Numbered from the stretch's first letter, positions 44,009 to 53,059 are shown. The stretch is 64,000 bases of DNA from an uncultured Eubacteriales bacterium (GCA_900545865.1 URAN01000002.1:1-64000); one strand, 5' to 3'. The notes: generated from the letters alone by a model not told the origin. A program made the numbers and translations.

Positions 44009-44404
44009 GTGTCAGACGGCAGAATTGCAAAAAGCACAAAAAATAAAGGCTCGAACGCCGCTCCGGCTCAAAGGTCATCAGCACGGGCAAAACACGGCAG
44101 AACGGCGGTTCGGACATTGGGCAAGAAAAAGCTTGCTTTTTATATTGTCACGGGGCTTGCACTGATTTATTTTATTGCAACCCTCATCACTCAACAGCTT
44201 TCGATTTCACAGCAAAATCGCAGAATCGAAGAACTGCAAAGCCGCGTCAGCGAAGCACAACAGCAAGCCGAATCGTTAAAAACCGAGGTTGACAATTTGA
44301 ACAACCCCGAATACATTGAGCGCATCGCTCGCGAACAGCTCGGTCTTGTGCGCCCGAACGAGCGTGTTTTTATCGACTCGAACAAAAGTGAAAACAATAA
44401 ATAA
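44009..44404 (+). CDS. divIC: Septum formation initiator DivIC/FtsB-like
   Basis: 131 residues: a basic cytoplasmic N-terminus, one membrane helix (LAFYIVTGLALIYFIATLI) and a leucine/glutamine coiled coil outside (QNRRIEELQSRVSEAQQQAE), ending with the family motif YIERIAREQLGLVRPNE. It forms part of the divisome core with DivIB and FtsL. GTG at 44009 is chosen, 8 bases after AAGAGG; the GTG at 44000 lies inside that site. Confidence 0.93.
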   Translation: MSDGRIAKSTKNKGSNAAPAQRSSARAKHGRTAVRTLGKKKLAFYIVTGLALIYFIATLITQQLSISQQNRRIEELQSRVSEAQQQAESLKTEVDNLNNPEYIERIAREQLGLVRPNERVFIDSNKSENNK

Positions 44405-44467
44405 TTAATATTTACTATAAATTACATTATGAGGCGGCCTGCCTCACAGGAAGGAAAAAAACATAAT

Positions 44468-44947
44468 ATGCATGTTGAAGTAGGATCGGTTTTAGAGGGA
44501 AAGGTTACCGGAATCGCGTCATTCGGCGCATTTGTTGAATTGCCCGGAGGAAAAACGGGCTTGGTGCATATTTCCGAGGTGTCTTCCGCATATGTCAACG
44601 ATGTGAAAGACCATTTAAAGGAAGGTCAAAAGGTTAAGGTCAAGGTTATCGGTGCGGAAAACGGCAAGATAAGCTTATCGGTCAAACAGGTGGCCGAAAA
44701 CAATATCGCCAAAGGGGAAAAGACCGAAAAAAGAGAAAAACGCAGCGGCCGCAAGCACAGAGCCGTACAGAATCGAACCGATGCAGCGCACAGACCGCCC
44801 GAGGAATTCAATTTCGGCAGACGCGGCGGTGATTTGAGCTTTGATGATATGCTGCAAAAATTCAAACAGGACAGCGATGAAAAGTTTCAGGATTTAAAGC
44901 GCAGCAATGACGGCAAACGCAGCGGCGGCTATCGCCGTTCTTATTAA
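44468..44947 (+). CDS. yabR: S1 RNA-binding protein YabR
   Basis: 159 residues. An N-terminal S1 domain (VEVGSVLEGKVTGIASFGAFVEL to KISLSVKQV, about 2-75) followed by a basic, disordered-looking linker and a Ser/Asp/Lys tail. RNA-binding role inferred from the fold. ATG at 44468 matches the usual N-terminus; the ATG at 44429 would add an unusual 13-residue extension across a small hairpin (GAGGC/GCCTC). Conserved next to divIC. Confidence 0.9.
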   Translation: MHVEVGSVLEGKVTGIASFGAFVELPGGKTGLVHISEVSSAYVNDVKDHLKEGQKVKVKVIGAENGKISLSVKQVAENNIAKGEKTEKREKRSGRKHRAVQNRTDAAHRPPEEFNFGRRGGDLSFDDMLQKFKQDSDEKFQDLKRSNDGKRSGGYRRSY

Positions 44948-45000
44948 TCGAATCCGAAAGCAACGGCAAAAATGAGATTATAAGCAAAAGGGAGATTATT

Positions 45001-45453
45001 ATGAACGTTTTGATATGGCTTGTTATTGCCCTTGCGGCAGGAATTATCGAGGCGTGTACAACCGCCCTCGTTTCGGTATGGATAGTAATAGGTGCGGTAT
45101 GCGCGGCGTGTGTTTCGGCGCTCGGCGGCGGACAAACCGTACAGATACTGACTTTTTTGATTGTATCTCTGGCACTTTTGGTTCTTACCGCTCCGCTCGG
45201 CAAAAAGTTTCGGAATTCAAAAAAAGTTCCGACAAACGCGGATATGCTCATAGGCTGTGTCGGTGAGATAACCGAGGATGTTGACCCGGTATGCGGAAAA
45301 GGCGAAGTAATCGTAAAAGGCAGACGCTGGGCGGTCAGACTTGTCGGCGGCAAAGCTGCAAAGACGGGCGACAGAGTTGTTATTAAAGATATTGTCGGCG
45401 CACATTTGGTTGCCGATTTTGAAAACAACGGCGAAATCAATAAAATTAATTAA
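45001..45453 (+). CDS. NfeD-family membrane protein
   Basis: 150 residues: two or three membrane helices in the first 65 residues (IWLVIALAAGIIEACTTAL and LTFLIVSLALLVLTAPL) and a C-terminal OB-fold domain (GCVGEITEDVDPVCGKGEVIVKGRRWAV). NfeD proteins pair with SPFH proteins, and the next gene is a stomatin-type SPFH protein 20 bases away. ATG follows GGGAG. Confidence 0.92.
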   Translation: MNVLIWLVIALAAGIIEACTTALVSVWIVIGAVCAACVSALGGGQTVQILTFLIVSLALLVLTAPLGKKFRNSKKVPTNADMLIGCVGEITEDVDPVCGKGEVIVKGRRWAVRLVGGKAAKTGDRVVIKDIVGAHLVADFENNGEINKIN

Positions 45454-45473
45454 ATATTCGGGAGGATAAAATT

Positions 45474-46406
45474 ATGACCGTAATAATAGGAATTCTTGCT
45501 CTGATTATAATTGTGCTGATTGCAAACATAAAGATTGTTCCTCAGGCACATTCGTATATTGTCGAACGTCTCGGCGCGTATCATTCAAGCTGGGGCGTGG
45601 GATTGCACTTTAAAATCCCCGTGGTGGAAAAAATTGTTAAAAAAGTCAGCCTTAAAGAACAGGTTGTTGACTTTCCGCCTCAGCCCGTCATCACAAAAGA
45701 TAATGTCACGATGCAGATAGACACGGTTGTTTATTTTCAGATTACCGACCCTCGGCTCTATACCTACGGCGTAGAGCTTCCGATGTCGGCAATCGAAAAT
45801 CTCACCGCGACAACTCTCAGAAATATCATCGGTGATATGGAGCTTGACGAAAGCTTAACATCGAGAGATATAATCAACACAAAGATGCGTTCCATTCTCG
45901 ATGAAGCGACCGACCCGTGGGGAATAAAAATCAACAGGGTTGAGCTTAAAAACATTATTCCGCCTGCAGGTATCAGAGAAGCAATGGAAAAGCAGATGAA
46001 AGCGGAGCGTGAGCGCCGCGAAGCAATCTTAAAGGCAGAGGGCGAGAAAAAATCCGCCGTGCTTGTTGCCGAGGGCGAAAAGGAATCGCGAATCTTACAG
46101 GCAGAGGCGGAAAAGCAATCACAGATTCTAAAGGCAGAGGCCGATAAAGAAGCGGCAATACGTGTTGCCGAAGGTGAAGCACAAGCCATTCGCGAGGTAC
46201 AGCGTGCAACGGCGGACGGTCTTAAAATGCTGAACGACTCCGCGCCGACAGATGCAGTTTTGACCATAAAATCACTTGAAGCGTTCGCAAAAGCGGCAGA
46301 CGGAAAAGCAACAAAGATAATCATTCCGTCAGAGATTCAAGGCGTGGCAGGACTTGTTTCGGCACTTAAAGAAACCGTAACCGAGCCGGACAAAACAACA
46401 AAATAA
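45474..46406 (+). CDS. Stomatin/QmcA-type SPFH membrane protein
   Basis: 310 residues with an N-terminal membrane helix (VIIGILALIIIVLIANI), a band-7/SPFH domain (IVPQAHSYIVERLGAYHSSW to about residue 190) and a long Glu/Lys/Ala coiled coil (about 165-250) with repeated AEGE units. Such proteins form membrane microdomains and scaffold proteases. NfeD partner just upstream. ATG follows GGGAGG. It is a third SPFH protein in the window, unlike the two zinc-ribbon types. Confidence 0.94.
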   Translation: MTVIIGILALIIIVLIANIKIVPQAHSYIVERLGAYHSSWGVGLHFKIPVVEKIVKKVSLKEQVVDFPPQPVITKDNVTMQIDTVVYFQITDPRLYTYGVELPMSAIENLTATTLRNIIGDMELDESLTSRDIINTKMRSILDEATDPWGIKINRVELKNIIPPAGIREAMEKQMKAERERREAILKAEGEKKSAVLVAEGEKESRILQAEAEKQSQILKAEADKEAAIRVAEGEAQAIREVQRATADGLKMLNDSAPTDAVLTIKSLEAFAKAADGKATKIIIPSEIQGVAGLVSALKETVTEPDKTTK

Positions 46407-46437
46407 TTTTAGTAACACATAATTAAAGCTGACAGCG

Positions 46438-46467
46438 ACAAAATTCGGCGGTTCTGCCGAATTTTGT
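46438..46467 (+). terminator. Terminator after the SPFH gene
   Basis: ACAAAATTCGGC pairs with GCCGAATTTTGT around GGTTCT, followed by TGTTTG. Confidence 0.75.
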
Positions 46468-46517
46468 TGTTTGAATAAAAACAAAAATTTTAAACAAATG
46501 ATTTTCAGGAGGTACTT

Positions 46518-47255
46518 ATGTCAGGACATTCGAAATGGGCTACCATAAAAAGAAAAAAAGGCGAGATTGACGCAAAACGCGGTAAGATTTTTACTAAAAT
46601 CGGGCGTGAGCTGATGGTCGCGGTTAAGGAGGGCGGACCCGACCCGGATTCCAATTCAAAGCTCCGTGACGTTATTGCAAAGGCAAAGGCAAACAATATG
46701 CCCAACGATAATATTCAGCGCAGTATCAAAAAAGCATCGGGCGAAGGAAACACAAACGAATATTTCGAAATGGTGTATGAGGGTTATGGCCCGTGCGGAA
46801 TAGCCGTAATGGTCGAGACTCTTACCGATAACAAAAATCGCACAGCGGGCGACTTGCGCCACTATTTTGATAAAAACGGCGGAAACTTGGGTCAGAACGG
46901 CTGTGTGGGCTTTATGTTTGACCGCAAGGGTATAATCGTTATCGAAAAGGCGGACGGCATCGATGAGGACACTCTTATGATGGACGCACTTGACGCAGGT
47001 GCAGATGATTTTAATGTTGAGGATGATTGTTATGAAATTATGACAACACCCGATAATTTCAGCACAACGCGTGACGCGCTTGACGAAAAAGGATATACTT
47101 TTGTTCAGGCAGAAATAAATTATATTCCTCAGACAACGACCGCAATTGATAACGAAGAGGACGAAAAAAAGATGGAGCGTCTTATCGATATGCTCGAAGA
47201 AAACGATGATGTTCAAAACGTATATCATACATGGGAGATGCCGTCGCAAGATTAA
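46518..47255 (+). CDS. yebC: YebC/PmpR-family protein
   Basis: 245 residues with the family start MSGHSKWATIKRKKGEIDAK, the DNPDSNSKLRDVI region and the NGGNLGQNGCVGFMF segment. YebC proteins act as transcriptional regulators or as factors easing ribosome stalling at proline stretches. ATG follows AGGAGG. A hairpin terminator follows. Confidence 0.96.
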   Translation: MSGHSKWATIKRKKGEIDAKRGKIFTKIGRELMVAVKEGGPDPDSNSKLRDVIAKAKANNMPNDNIQRSIKKASGEGNTNEYFEMVYEGYGPCGIAVMVETLTDNKNRTAGDLRHYFDKNGGNLGQNGCVGFMFDRKGIIVIEKADGIDEDTLMMDALDAGADDFNVEDDCYEIMTTPDNFSTTRDALDEKGYTFVQAEINYIPQTTTAIDNEEDEKKMERLIDMLEENDDVQNVYHTWEMPSQD

Positions 47256-47269
47256 TAACCAAACAAAAA

Positions 47270-47308
47270 ACAAGCCCTTGTGCCGCATATCGGCCACATT
47301 GGGCTTGT
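47270..47308. terminator. Terminator between yebC and the small XRE gene
   Basis: ACAAGCCC pairs with GGGCTTGT, with inner GTG/CAC and CCG/CGG pairs. It serves two convergent genes. Confidence 0.75.
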
Positions 47309-47313
47309 TTGTA

Positions 47314-47517
47314 TTATTCGTCTTTTATATATACCATAATATCCTCTACTCTGCAATCAAGATACGAACACAGGTCATCGAGGGTCTGGGTGCTTATCGG
47401 CTTATTGTGTTTTAATCTGTCCAAAAGACTTCGGCTCACACCATACTTGGCTATCAATTTATATGTGGACACATTTTTTTCCTTTATCGTTTTGTAAAAA
47501 GGCTCGTATGAAATCAA
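47314..47517 (-). CDS. Small XRE/Cro-type regulator
   Basis: 67 residues, essentially one helix-turn-helix: ISYEPFYKTIKEKNVSTYKL, then SRSLLDRLKHNKPIST and a VEDIMVYI end. This type (YozG-like) usually starts ISYxPF. A TTG at 47517 is chosen because AAGGAG abuts the ATG at 47526 but lies 9 bases before the TTG. Divergent from a 55-residue protein across a strong promoter and a large dyad, so it is the likely repressor. Confidence 0.8.
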   Translation of the reverse strand: MISYEPFYKTIKEKNVSTYKLIAKYGVSRSLLDRLKHNKPISTQTLDDLCSYLDCRVEDIMVYIKDE

Positions 47518-47565
47518 ATTTAACATCTCCTTATATATTTAAAATGATAAAATATTATTTATATC

Positions 47566-47616
47566 TTGACAATTGTCTATATATAGAGTATAATTTTATA
47601 TATTAAATATACTCTA
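47566..47616 (+). promoter_or_regulatory. Perfect promoter with dyad over -10 and start
   Basis: TTGACA (47566-47571), 17 bases, TATAAT (47589-47594). The exact inverted repeat TAGAGTATA (47584-47592) and TATACTCTA (47608-47616) covers the -10 and the transcript start, a layout that suits repression. Confidence 0.75.
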
Positions 47617-47660
47617 TGTTCAGAGCATACATTAAATGTGCGTATTTAACGAGGTGTAAG

Positions 47661-47828
47661 ATGATTAGGCTGTATCTCAAATATAAAAAGATGCTGGACT
47701 CCGGTGAATACGAAACCCTGGACGAATTAAGGAACGCTCTGGGGCTTGACTATCTTGATGTATTCGAGCATATAGATACGCCCGATAATGACAACACTGC
47801 TCTCAAAGATTCTTCCGATAAAAAATAA
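47661..47828 (+). CDS. Small acidic protein, function unknown
   Basis: 55 residues: MIRLYLKYKKMLDSGEYETL, then DELRNALGLDYLDVFEHID and a polar, disordered tail. The middle may form a small helix pair. ATG at 47661 has GAGGTG upstream; the reading from 47616 starts at the operator and lacks a ribosome site. It is expressed from a perfect promoter and paired with the divergent XRE regulator. No family recognised. Confidence 0.65.
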   Translation: MIRLYLKYKKMLDSGEYETLDELRNALGLDYLDVFEHIDTPDNDNTALKDSSDKK

Positions 47829-47887
47829 ATCCGAACATTATTTTGCTCATTTCTGTAAACCCGATTTTAAAATGTTTTTTAATGTTG

Positions 47888-47916
47888 TTGCAAAATTTCG
47901 AAATTTATGATAGAAT
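47888..47916 (+). promoter_or_regulatory. Promoter of the HAD-phosphatase gene
   Basis: TTGCAA, 17 bases, TAGAAT with TGA before the -10. Confidence 0.6.
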
Positions 47917-47950
47917 ATTAAACATAAAAATAATGAAAACGGGGATTGCT

Positions 47951-48535
47951 ATGAATGTATATGATTTCGACAAGACAATATATGACGGTGACAGTACAGA
48001 GGATTTTATCATTATGTGCCTCAAAAAACAGCCGCGGCTGATTTTCAGATTTATTCGCTGTGGAATAAGCTTTGCCGCATATCGAACAGGGCTTGTTTCA
48101 AAGACCGCGTTTAAAGAGGTGATGTACCGCTTTTTGAGGGATATTGACAACATTGATGATTATGTTCAAGAGTTTTGGGATTCTCACATTAAAAAAATTA
48201 AAAAGTTTTATATTTCAAACCAAAAAGCCGATGATGTAATCATATCGGCATCACCCGAATTTCTCCTGCGAGATGTATGCCAAAGGCTCGGAATCAAACA
48301 TCTTATCGCCTCTAAAATCGATAAATACACCGGGTGCTGTTTGGGCATCAATTGTTTCGGTGAGGAAAAAGTCCGCCGCTTTTATAATGAATACTCGTCC
48401 GAACACGGCGGAATACCCCAAATCGATGAGTTCTATTCGGATTCTTTATCGGACGCGCCGCTCGCAAAGCTTGCAAAGCACGCATACATAGTCATCGGTG
48501 AGGACACCGTTCCGTGGAACGCAAAGAATTTATAA
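47951..48535 (+). CDS. HAD-superfamily phosphatase (SerB-like subfamily)
   Basis: 194 residues. Motif I is YDFDKTIYDGDST, motif II is ISASPEF, and motif III is the EFYSDSLSDAPL segment, with a helical cap between I and II. This fits HAD-IB enzymes (phosphoserine phosphatase relatives). The substrate is not clear. ATG at 47951 follows GGGGA; the longer reading covers the promoter and is rejected. Confidence 0.85.
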   Translation: MNVYDFDKTIYDGDSTEDFIIMCLKKQPRLIFRFIRCGISFAAYRTGLVSKTAFKEVMYRFLRDIDNIDDYVQEFWDSHIKKIKKFYISNQKADDVIISASPEFLLRDVCQRLGIKHLIASKIDKYTGCCLGINCFGEEKVRRFYNEYSSEHGGIPQIDEFYSDSLSDAPLAKLAKHAYIVIGEDTVPWNAKNL

Positions 48536-48599
48536 GGCTGTTTCATACCATCCAAAAATGAACTTTATATTAAAATTTTTGAAAAAAAGTTTTTTTCGG

Positions 48600-48628
48600 T
48601 TGACACATATTGCTTTGTGTGATATACT
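48600..48628 (+). promoter_or_regulatory. Promoter of the pyr operon
   Basis: TTGACA, 17 bases, TATACT with TGTGA before the -10. The transcript should start near 48635. Confidence 0.75.
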
Positions 48629-48634
48629 GTTTGT

Positions 48635-48823
48635 AATATACAAAGAAATACAAAACTGAAATTGTTATTCTTGAAGTTGGTACTGTGATGCCGGCAAGAT
48701 TGATTTTATCAGAAACGACTGCTGATTATACCCGAGGGTTTGTCGCTTTGGCGTGCAAAAACCATATGCGGTATATTATCTGTGCGGAATTTTCAGGTCT
48801 TGCCGATGCAAGACCTTTTATTG
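48635..48823 (+). promoter_or_regulatory. Attenuator-like leader of the pyr operon
   Basis: A perfect hairpin AGGTCTTGC-CGAT-GCAAGACCT (48795-48816) followed by TTTTATTG forms a terminator upstream of pyrC. Its left arm and loop, TCTTGCCG (48798-48805), are exactly complementary to CGGCAAGA at 48692-48699, offering an antiterminator. No clear PyrR-binding loop was recognised, so the sensor is unknown. Confidence 0.65.
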
Positions 48824-48856
48824 TATAAAGATTTAAAACGGCGGTGAAATTTTAGA

Positions 48857-50017
48857 ATGAATACAGAAAAAGCAAAAGAATTTTTAACGTCCCGTAACAT
48901 AGACGTTTCTCCGACCGATATTATCGTTCCCGGTTTATGTGACGTTCATGTTCACTTTCGCGAACCGGGCTTTGAATACAAAGAGACAATCAAAAGCGGC
49001 TCCGATGCCGCAGCGGCAGGCGGTTATACCGCCGTTTGTACGATGCCGAACCTTAATCCCGTTCCCGATTGTACCGAAAACCTGAATATTCAGCTCGCGG
49101 CAATCCGAAAAGATGTCGTCTGTGCCGTTATTCCTTACGGCGCAATAACGGTCGGCGAACGCGGCGAGCATCTTTCGGATATGGCGGATATGGCATCATC
49201 TGTCTGCGCTTTTTCGGATGACGGCAGGGGCATACAAAATCCCGAAATTATGCGCGAAGCCATGAAAACCGCCGCGGCGCTCGGAAAGGTCATTGCCGCA
49301 CATTGTGAGGACAACTCACTTTTAAACGGCGGATATATTCACAAGGGAAGGTATGCGGCGGCGCACGGCCACCGCGGAATATCAAGCGAAAGCGAGTATG
49401 TTCAGATAGACCGAGATTTAAATCTTGCGGCGGCGACCGGTTGTTCCTATCACATATGCCACATTTCAACAAAAGAAAGCGTGAATCTTATCCGTTCGGC
49501 AAAACAGAGCGGTGTTGACGTAACGTGCGAAACCGCTCCGCACTATCTTGTTTTATCCGATGATGACCTGAAAGAGGACGGCAGATTCAAAATGAATCCT
49601 CCTCTGCGCGATATTTCGGACAAGGAGGCTCTTTTAGAGGGAATCTGTGACGGCACAATCGATATGATTGCAACCGACCACGCACCGCACAGCGCGGATG
49701 AAAAGTCAAAAGGTCTCGAAAAAAGCCTTATGGGCGTTGTCGGGCTTGAAACGGCGTTTCCCGTTCTTTACACAAATTTGGTAAAAAACGGAGTTATTTC
49801 TCTCGAACGGCTTATTGAACTTATGTCAACAAATCCGAGAAAACGCTTTAAAATTTCAACCGATATTGGTTTTTCCGTATTTGATGTGACAAATCCGTAC
49901 ATAATAAATCCGAACGGATTTAAAACCAAAGGCAGAGCCACTCCGTTTAGCGGCATCAGCGTATTCGGCAGATGCAAAGCAACGGTTTATAACCAAAAAG
50001 TTATTTATCAATATTGA
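48857..50017 (+). CDS. pyrC: Dihydroorotase
   Basis: 386 residues. Type I dihydroorotase of the amidohydrolase fold, forming dihydroorotate from carbamoyl-aspartate. Metal motif H31-x-H33 (DVHVHFREPG), the ENSLLNGG/HGHRG histidines and the ATDHAPHS motif are seen. The N-terminus is short, without the usual extra strands, so this protein is shorter than many (about 425). ATG follows GGCGGTG. First gene of pyrCKDFEBI. Confidence 0.95.
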   Translation: MNTEKAKEFLTSRNIDVSPTDIIVPGLCDVHVHFREPGFEYKETIKSGSDAAAAGGYTAVCTMPNLNPVPDCTENLNIQLAAIRKDVVCAVIPYGAITVGERGEHLSDMADMASSVCAFSDDGRGIQNPEIMREAMKTAAALGKVIAAHCEDNSLLNGGYIHKGRYAAAHGHRGISSESEYVQIDRDLNLAAATGCSYHICHISTKESVNLIRSAKQSGVDVTCETAPHYLVLSDDDLKEDGRFKMNPPLRDISDKEALLEGICDGTIDMIATDHAPHSADEKSKGLEKSLMGVVGLETAFPVLYTNLVKNGVISLERLIELMSTNPRKRFKISTDIGFSVFDVTNPYIINPNGFKTKGRATPFSGISVFGRCKATVYNQKVIYQY

Positions 50018-50037
50018 TATTTCGGAAAGGACACACT

Positions 50038-50772
50038 ATGAACCAAGTGATTTTTAAGATTGACAAAAATATTAAAATTGCGGCGGCAACGTACAAAATG
50101 ACGCTCATCGGCGACACGTCCGAGATACAGCGCCCCGGGCAATTCGTAAATTTCAAGCTTGACGGATTTTATCTTCGGCGACCAATCTCGGTATGCGATT
50201 TTGACGACAAAACTCTTACCGTTATATACAAGGTTATCGGCAAAGGCACCGAGTATATGAGCAATATGAAAATCGGTGATACAATAGACACTTTGTGTGG
50301 ATTGGGCAATGGTTACAACCCCAACACGAGCGGTGATTCGCCCGTTTTAATAGGCGGCGGTGTTGGCGTTCCGCCCCTGTATAACCTTTGTAAGGTTTTG
50401 ATTTCACAGGGCAAGTCGCCGTCCGTTATTCTCGGCTTTAACACCGCCGAAGAAGTTTTTTATGCCGATGAATTCAAGGAACTCGGCGCAGAGGTATATA
50501 TCGCAACGGCTGACGGTTCGGTCGGAACAAAAGGATTTGTGACAGATGTTTTGGATAAAATCTCTTACACATATTATTATGCCTGCGGTCCCGAACCGAT
50601 GTTCAAGGCAATAAACAAAATTGCAAAGACGAGCGGACAGCTGAGTTTTGAGTCAAGAATGGGATGCGGATTCGGCGCTTGTATGGGCTGTTCCTGCAAG
50701 ACCCTTACGGGTTACAAACGCATATGCAAAGAAGGCCCCGTTATGAGATCGGAGGAAATAATATGGGAATAA
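50038..50772 (+). CDS. pyrK: Dihydroorotate dehydrogenase electron-transfer subunit
   Basis: 244 residues. FAD and 2Fe-2S subunit that passes electrons from PyrD to NAD. The FAD-binding barrel (LRRPISVCDF) and NAD domain (VGVPPLYNL) are followed by the C-terminal iron-sulfur cysteines GCGFGACMGCSCK...C. ATG at 50038 follows GAAAGG; TTG at 50014 overlaps the pyrC stop and is rejected. Overlaps pyrD by 10 bases. Confidence 0.96.
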   Translation: MNQVIFKIDKNIKIAAATYKMTLIGDTSEIQRPGQFVNFKLDGFYLRRPISVCDFDDKTLTVIYKVIGKGTEYMSNMKIGDTIDTLCGLGNGYNPNTSGDSPVLIGGGVGVPPLYNLCKVLISQGKSPSVILGFNTAEEVFYADEFKELGAEVYIATADGSVGTKGFVTDVLDKISYTYYYACGPEPMFKAINKIAKTSGQLSFESRMGCGFGACMGCSCKTLTGYKRICKEGPVMRSEEIIWE

Positions 50773-51692
50773 CAGAAAAGGATTTAAAGGTAAATTTATG
50801 CGGCATTGAGCTTGACAACCCGGTTATTCCGGCAAGCGGAACATTCGGCTATGGCTATGAATACGCAAAGTTATACGATATAAACATTCTCGGAACGTTT
50901 TCGTTCAAGGGAACAACAAAAGAACCCAGGTTCGGCAACCCGACGCCGCGAATTGCGGAATGTACCGCCGGGATAATAAACGCAATCGGACTTCAAAACC
51001 CCGGGGTTGACGCAGTTATATCCGATGAGCTGCCTAAGCTCAAAAAATGCTTTAACAAAAAAGTAATCGCAAACGTTTCGGGTTTTTCTCTCGATGAATA
51101 TATCTATACCTGTGAAAGGCTAGCCGCCTGTGAGCAAGTCGGCTGGTTAGAGGTAAACATAAGCTGTCCGAACGTACACGGCGGCGGTATGAGTTTCGGC
51201 ACTGACCCCAAGGCGGCGTCAGCCATCGCCGCAGCGGTTAAAAAAATAACGGACAAGCCGATTTTGATTAAGCTTTCGCCGAACGTGACCGACATTGTTG
51301 AAATAGCCAAAGCGTGCGAAGAAGCGGGCGCTGACGGTATCAGCCTTATAAATACCCTTATCGGTATGAGGATTGACCTAAAGACGCGAAAACCGATAAT
51401 CGCCAATAAAATCGGCGGCTATTCGGGAAGCGCGTGCTTCCCCGTTGCGCTCAGAATGGTGTATCAGGTCGCACAAGCGGTCAAAATTCCGATTGTGGGC
51501 ATAGGCGGCGTTTCATCGGCCGAGAACGTAATCGAAATGATGCTTGCCGGTGCAACGGCGGTACAAATCGGTGCGGCAAATCTTATCGAGCCGTATATCT
51601 GCCGCGACATCATCAATGAGCTGCCGGCGGTTATGGATAAATACAAAATAGATTCACTCAAAGATATAACAGGAGGAGCGTTAAATGGGTAA
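50763..51692 (+). CDS. pyrD: Dihydroorotate dehydrogenase, class 1B
   Basis: 309 residues; FMN enzyme oxidising dihydroorotate, paired with PyrK and NAD. The catalytic cysteine lies in NISCPNVHGGG, and FMN-phosphate loops IGGVSSAENV are present. ATG at 50763 overlaps the pyrK stop, and AGGAGG lies in front. Overlaps pyrF by 8 bases, so translation is coupled through the operon. Confidence 0.97.
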   Translation: MGITEKDLKVNLCGIELDNPVIPASGTFGYGYEYAKLYDINILGTFSFKGTTKEPRFGNPTPRIAECTAGIINAIGLQNPGVDAVISDELPKLKKCFNKKVIANVSGFSLDEYIYTCERLAACEQVGWLEVNISCPNVHGGGMSFGTDPKAASAIAAAVKKITDKPILIKLSPNVTDIVEIAKACEEAGADGISLINTLIGMRIDLKTRKPIIANKIGGYSGSACFPVALRMVYQVAQAVKIPIVGIGGVSSAENVIEMMLAGATAVQIGAANLIEPYICRDIINELPAVMDKYKIDSLKDITGGALNG

Positions 51693-52383
51693 AGATGTAA
51701 TTGTTGCTTGCGACTTTCCGAGCAAGGAACGCGTAATGAACTTTCTTGACGGTTTCACCGACAGAAAACCGTTTGTAAAAATCGGTATGGAACTTTTTTA
51801 TGCCGAAGGACCACAGATTGTCCGCGAAATAAAGGCTCACGGACACAAGATTTTTTTGGATTTAAAACTGCATGACATACCGAACACAGTCAAATCGGCA
51901 ATGCATGTTTTATCAAATCTTGACGTTGATATGTGCAACGTTCACGCATCAGGTACGATCCCGATGATGCAGGCGGCAATCGAGGGATTGACGCGCAGCG
52001 ACGGCACGCGTCCGCTTTTGATAGCCGTTACACAGCTGACCTCAACAGACCAGACAACAATGGAACGCGACCTTTTGATAAACAAGCCGATTGAATCGGT
52101 TGTTATGCATTATGCAAAATGCTCTGCCGATGCAGGTCTCGACGGCGTTGTTTGTTCGCCGCTCGAGGCGGCAGCGGTACATAACACCTGCGGTAAAAAA
52201 TTTCTGACGGTAACGCCCGGAATAAGATTTGCCGATGGTGACCTGGGCGACCAAAAACGGGTAATGACCCCGGCGCGCGCCAAAGATGTCGGCTCGGACT
52301 ATATCGTTGTCGGACGGCCGATAACCGCCGCCCCCGACCCCGTTGCGGCATACAACCGCTGTGTTGCCGAATTTTGCGGATAA
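51685..52383 (+). CDS. pyrF: Orotidine 5'-phosphate decarboxylase
   Basis: 232 residues; last step of UMP synthesis. The D-x-K-x-x-D signature is LDLKLHDIPNTV, and the phosphate loop is VVGRPITAA. ATG at 51685 follows AGGAGGAGC inside the pyrD end. Confidence 0.97.
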   Translation: MGKDVIVACDFPSKERVMNFLDGFTDRKPFVKIGMELFYAEGPQIVREIKAHGHKIFLDLKLHDIPNTVKSAMHVLSNLDVDMCNVHASGTIPMMQAAIEGLTRSDGTRPLLIAVTQLTSTDQTTMERDLLINKPIESVVMHYAKCSADAGLDGVVCSPLEAAAVHNTCGKKFLTVTPGIRFADGDLGDQKRVMTPARAKDVGSDYIVVGRPITAAPDPVAAYNRCVAEFCG

Positions 52384-52420
52384 CATATAACAGATTTCAA
52401 TAACTGAAAGGAGCATACAT

Positions 52421-53059
52421 ATGACAGAAACACAAAGAAAAATTGCAAAGGACTTACTTAAAATCAAGGCGGTATTCTTTCGACCGAACGAACCGTTCAC
52501 CTGGGCAAGCGGAATCAAAAGTCCCGTTTATTGTGACAACCGTCTGACCCTCACCGATGTTGAGGTCAGGAATGATGTCGAACAGGGCTTGGCACAGATA
52601 ATCAGAGAAAACTATCCCGATGCCGAGGTTCTTATGGGAACATCGACCGCAGGAATCGCACACGCAGCGATAACGGGTCACATTATGAATCTTCCGATGG
52701 GATATGTGCGCTCGGGTGCAAAAGACCACGGCAGACAAAACCGAATAGAAGGCAGGCTCGAAAGGGGTCAAAAGGTCGTCGTTGTCGAGGACTTAATCTC
52801 AACGGGCGGCAGCGTTATAGAGGTTGTCGATGCCCTGCGCGAGGCAGGCGCGGAGGTACTCGGAATCGCAAGCATCTTTACCTACGGAATGAAAAAAGGG
52901 CTTGAACGTCTGGCAAACGCCGACGTTAAAAATGTCAGCCTTACCGATTTTGACGCAATCGCAGAAGTTGCGGCAGAGGACGGATATATAAAATCCGATG
53001 ACATTGCACGGCTTATCGCCTTTCGCAATAATCCGTCGGACGAGAGCTGGATAAAATAA
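52421..53059 (+). CDS. pyrE: Orotate phosphoribosyltransferase
   Basis: 212 residues; adds ribose phosphate from PRPP to orotate. The PRPP-binding motif is VVVVEDLISTGGS, with SPVYCDNR for orotate binding. ATG follows AAAGGAG. Lies between pyrF and pyrB. Confidence 0.97.
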   Translation: MTETQRKIAKDLLKIKAVFFRPNEPFTWASGIKSPVYCDNRLTLTDVEVRNDVEQGLAQIIRENYPDAEVLMGTSTAGIAHAAITGHIMNLPMGYVRSGAKDHGRQNRIEGRLERGQKVVVVEDLISTGGSVIEVVDALREAGAEVLGIASIFTYGMKKGLERLANADVKNVSLTDFDAIAEVAAEDGYIKSDDIARLIAFRNNPSDESWIK

